A stretch of 64,000 nucleotides of DNA, taken from assembly GCA_027382625.1 (NCBI GenBank), contig JAJKFJ010022713.1, forward strand, positions 62,001-126,000, read 5' to 3'. The notes beneath the pieces are model-generated. The model was not told the DNA's origin, did no database searches, and saw nothing but the letters and a program-made list of their open reading frames with translations. This DNA is from Tetmemena sp. SeJ-2015. Lineage: Eukaryota; Ciliophora; Spirotrichea; Sporadotrichida; Oxytrichidae. Position 1 is the stretch's first letter; the number at the start of each line of letters is the position of its first letter. Below, piece after piece: positions 63,899-64,000 of the stretch. A program made the position numbers and the translations under genes.

Positions 63899-64000
63899 AT
63901 GAGTATAAGAGGCAAGAGCGCAGAAACTGCTTTGAGAAGAAGACGGATTCTGCAAAGTCAGAAATAAGCATTCCTCCAACTGAATGATTAGAGTCCAATT
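63899..64000 (+). CDS. Possible 5' end of a gene running out of the window
   Basis: ATG 63899 opens MSIRGKSAETALRRRRILQS with TAA read as Gln and stays open to the edge. Short and without homology. Confidence 0.3.

Overview
This window looks like germline (micronuclear) DNA of a spirotrich, probably hypotrich, ciliate. Three lines of sequence evidence support this. (1) Reading frames of recognisable proteins run through many TAA and TAG codons, which fit glutamine, and end only at TGA. (2) Frames are broken by short AT-rich inserts, each bounded by a direct repeat of 3-6 bp. Removing the insert plus one repeat copy restores the expected protein (histone H3, cytochrome b5, BSD domain, kinase DFG, MORN, leucine-rich repeats and major facilitator transporters). 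These are pointer-bounded internal eliminated sequences (IESs). (3) One transporter gene is scrambled: its middle segment lies upstream of its first segment, with 14-bp and 11-bp matching repeats at the junctions. Ordinary GT-AG introns of about 27-50 nt are also present. No G4T4/C4A4 telomere repeat and no transposase were seen. The species was not determined.

Layout. 0-1.1 kb: MORN-repeat protein. 1.3-11.5 kb: two long Gln/Ser/Asn-rich or coiled-coil proteins. 11.6-12.7 kb: leucine-rich repeat protein, convergent with a BSD-domain protein (12.7-13.9, minus). 13.9-16.2 kb: two membrane proteins. 16.4-23.7 kb: tandem array of three transporter paralogs (A, B, D), D being scrambled in the order 2-1-3. 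23.9-27.8 kb (minus): Fused/STK36-type kinase with armadillo-like repeats, followed by a damaged kinase-only copy (27.9-28.9). 29.0-34.3 kb (minus): coiled-coil protein with a tail of Trp-acidic motifs. 34.3-37.6 kb: a duplic-ated unit made of a Gly-rich gene and a short conserved minus-strand element. 37.8-41.0 kb: CDKL-type kinase with a long Gln/Asn-rich tail. 41.4-42.8 kb (minus): a conserved protein of unknown function and cytochrome b5. 43.0-45.05 kb (minus): a GC-richer, apparently IES-free gene. 45.3-49.6 kb: long Gln/Ser-rich gene. 49.8-50.4 kb (minus): divergent histone H3. 50.6-57.7 kb (minus): a small acidic C-terminal fragment, a BRCA2-like protein and a Gln/Asn-rich gene. 58.2-64 kb: low-complexity genes, including a tandem partial duplication.

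These genes form no operon or pathway. In the macronucleus each would probably become a separate small chromosome after IES removal. The biology of the window is therefore mainly genome rearrangement: pointer-guided deletion, a probable class of very short IESs (6-12 bp), and one clear non-linear gene. Several genes also show single-nucleotide frame shifts at short homopolymers. I cannot tell assembly errors from real lesions for these.
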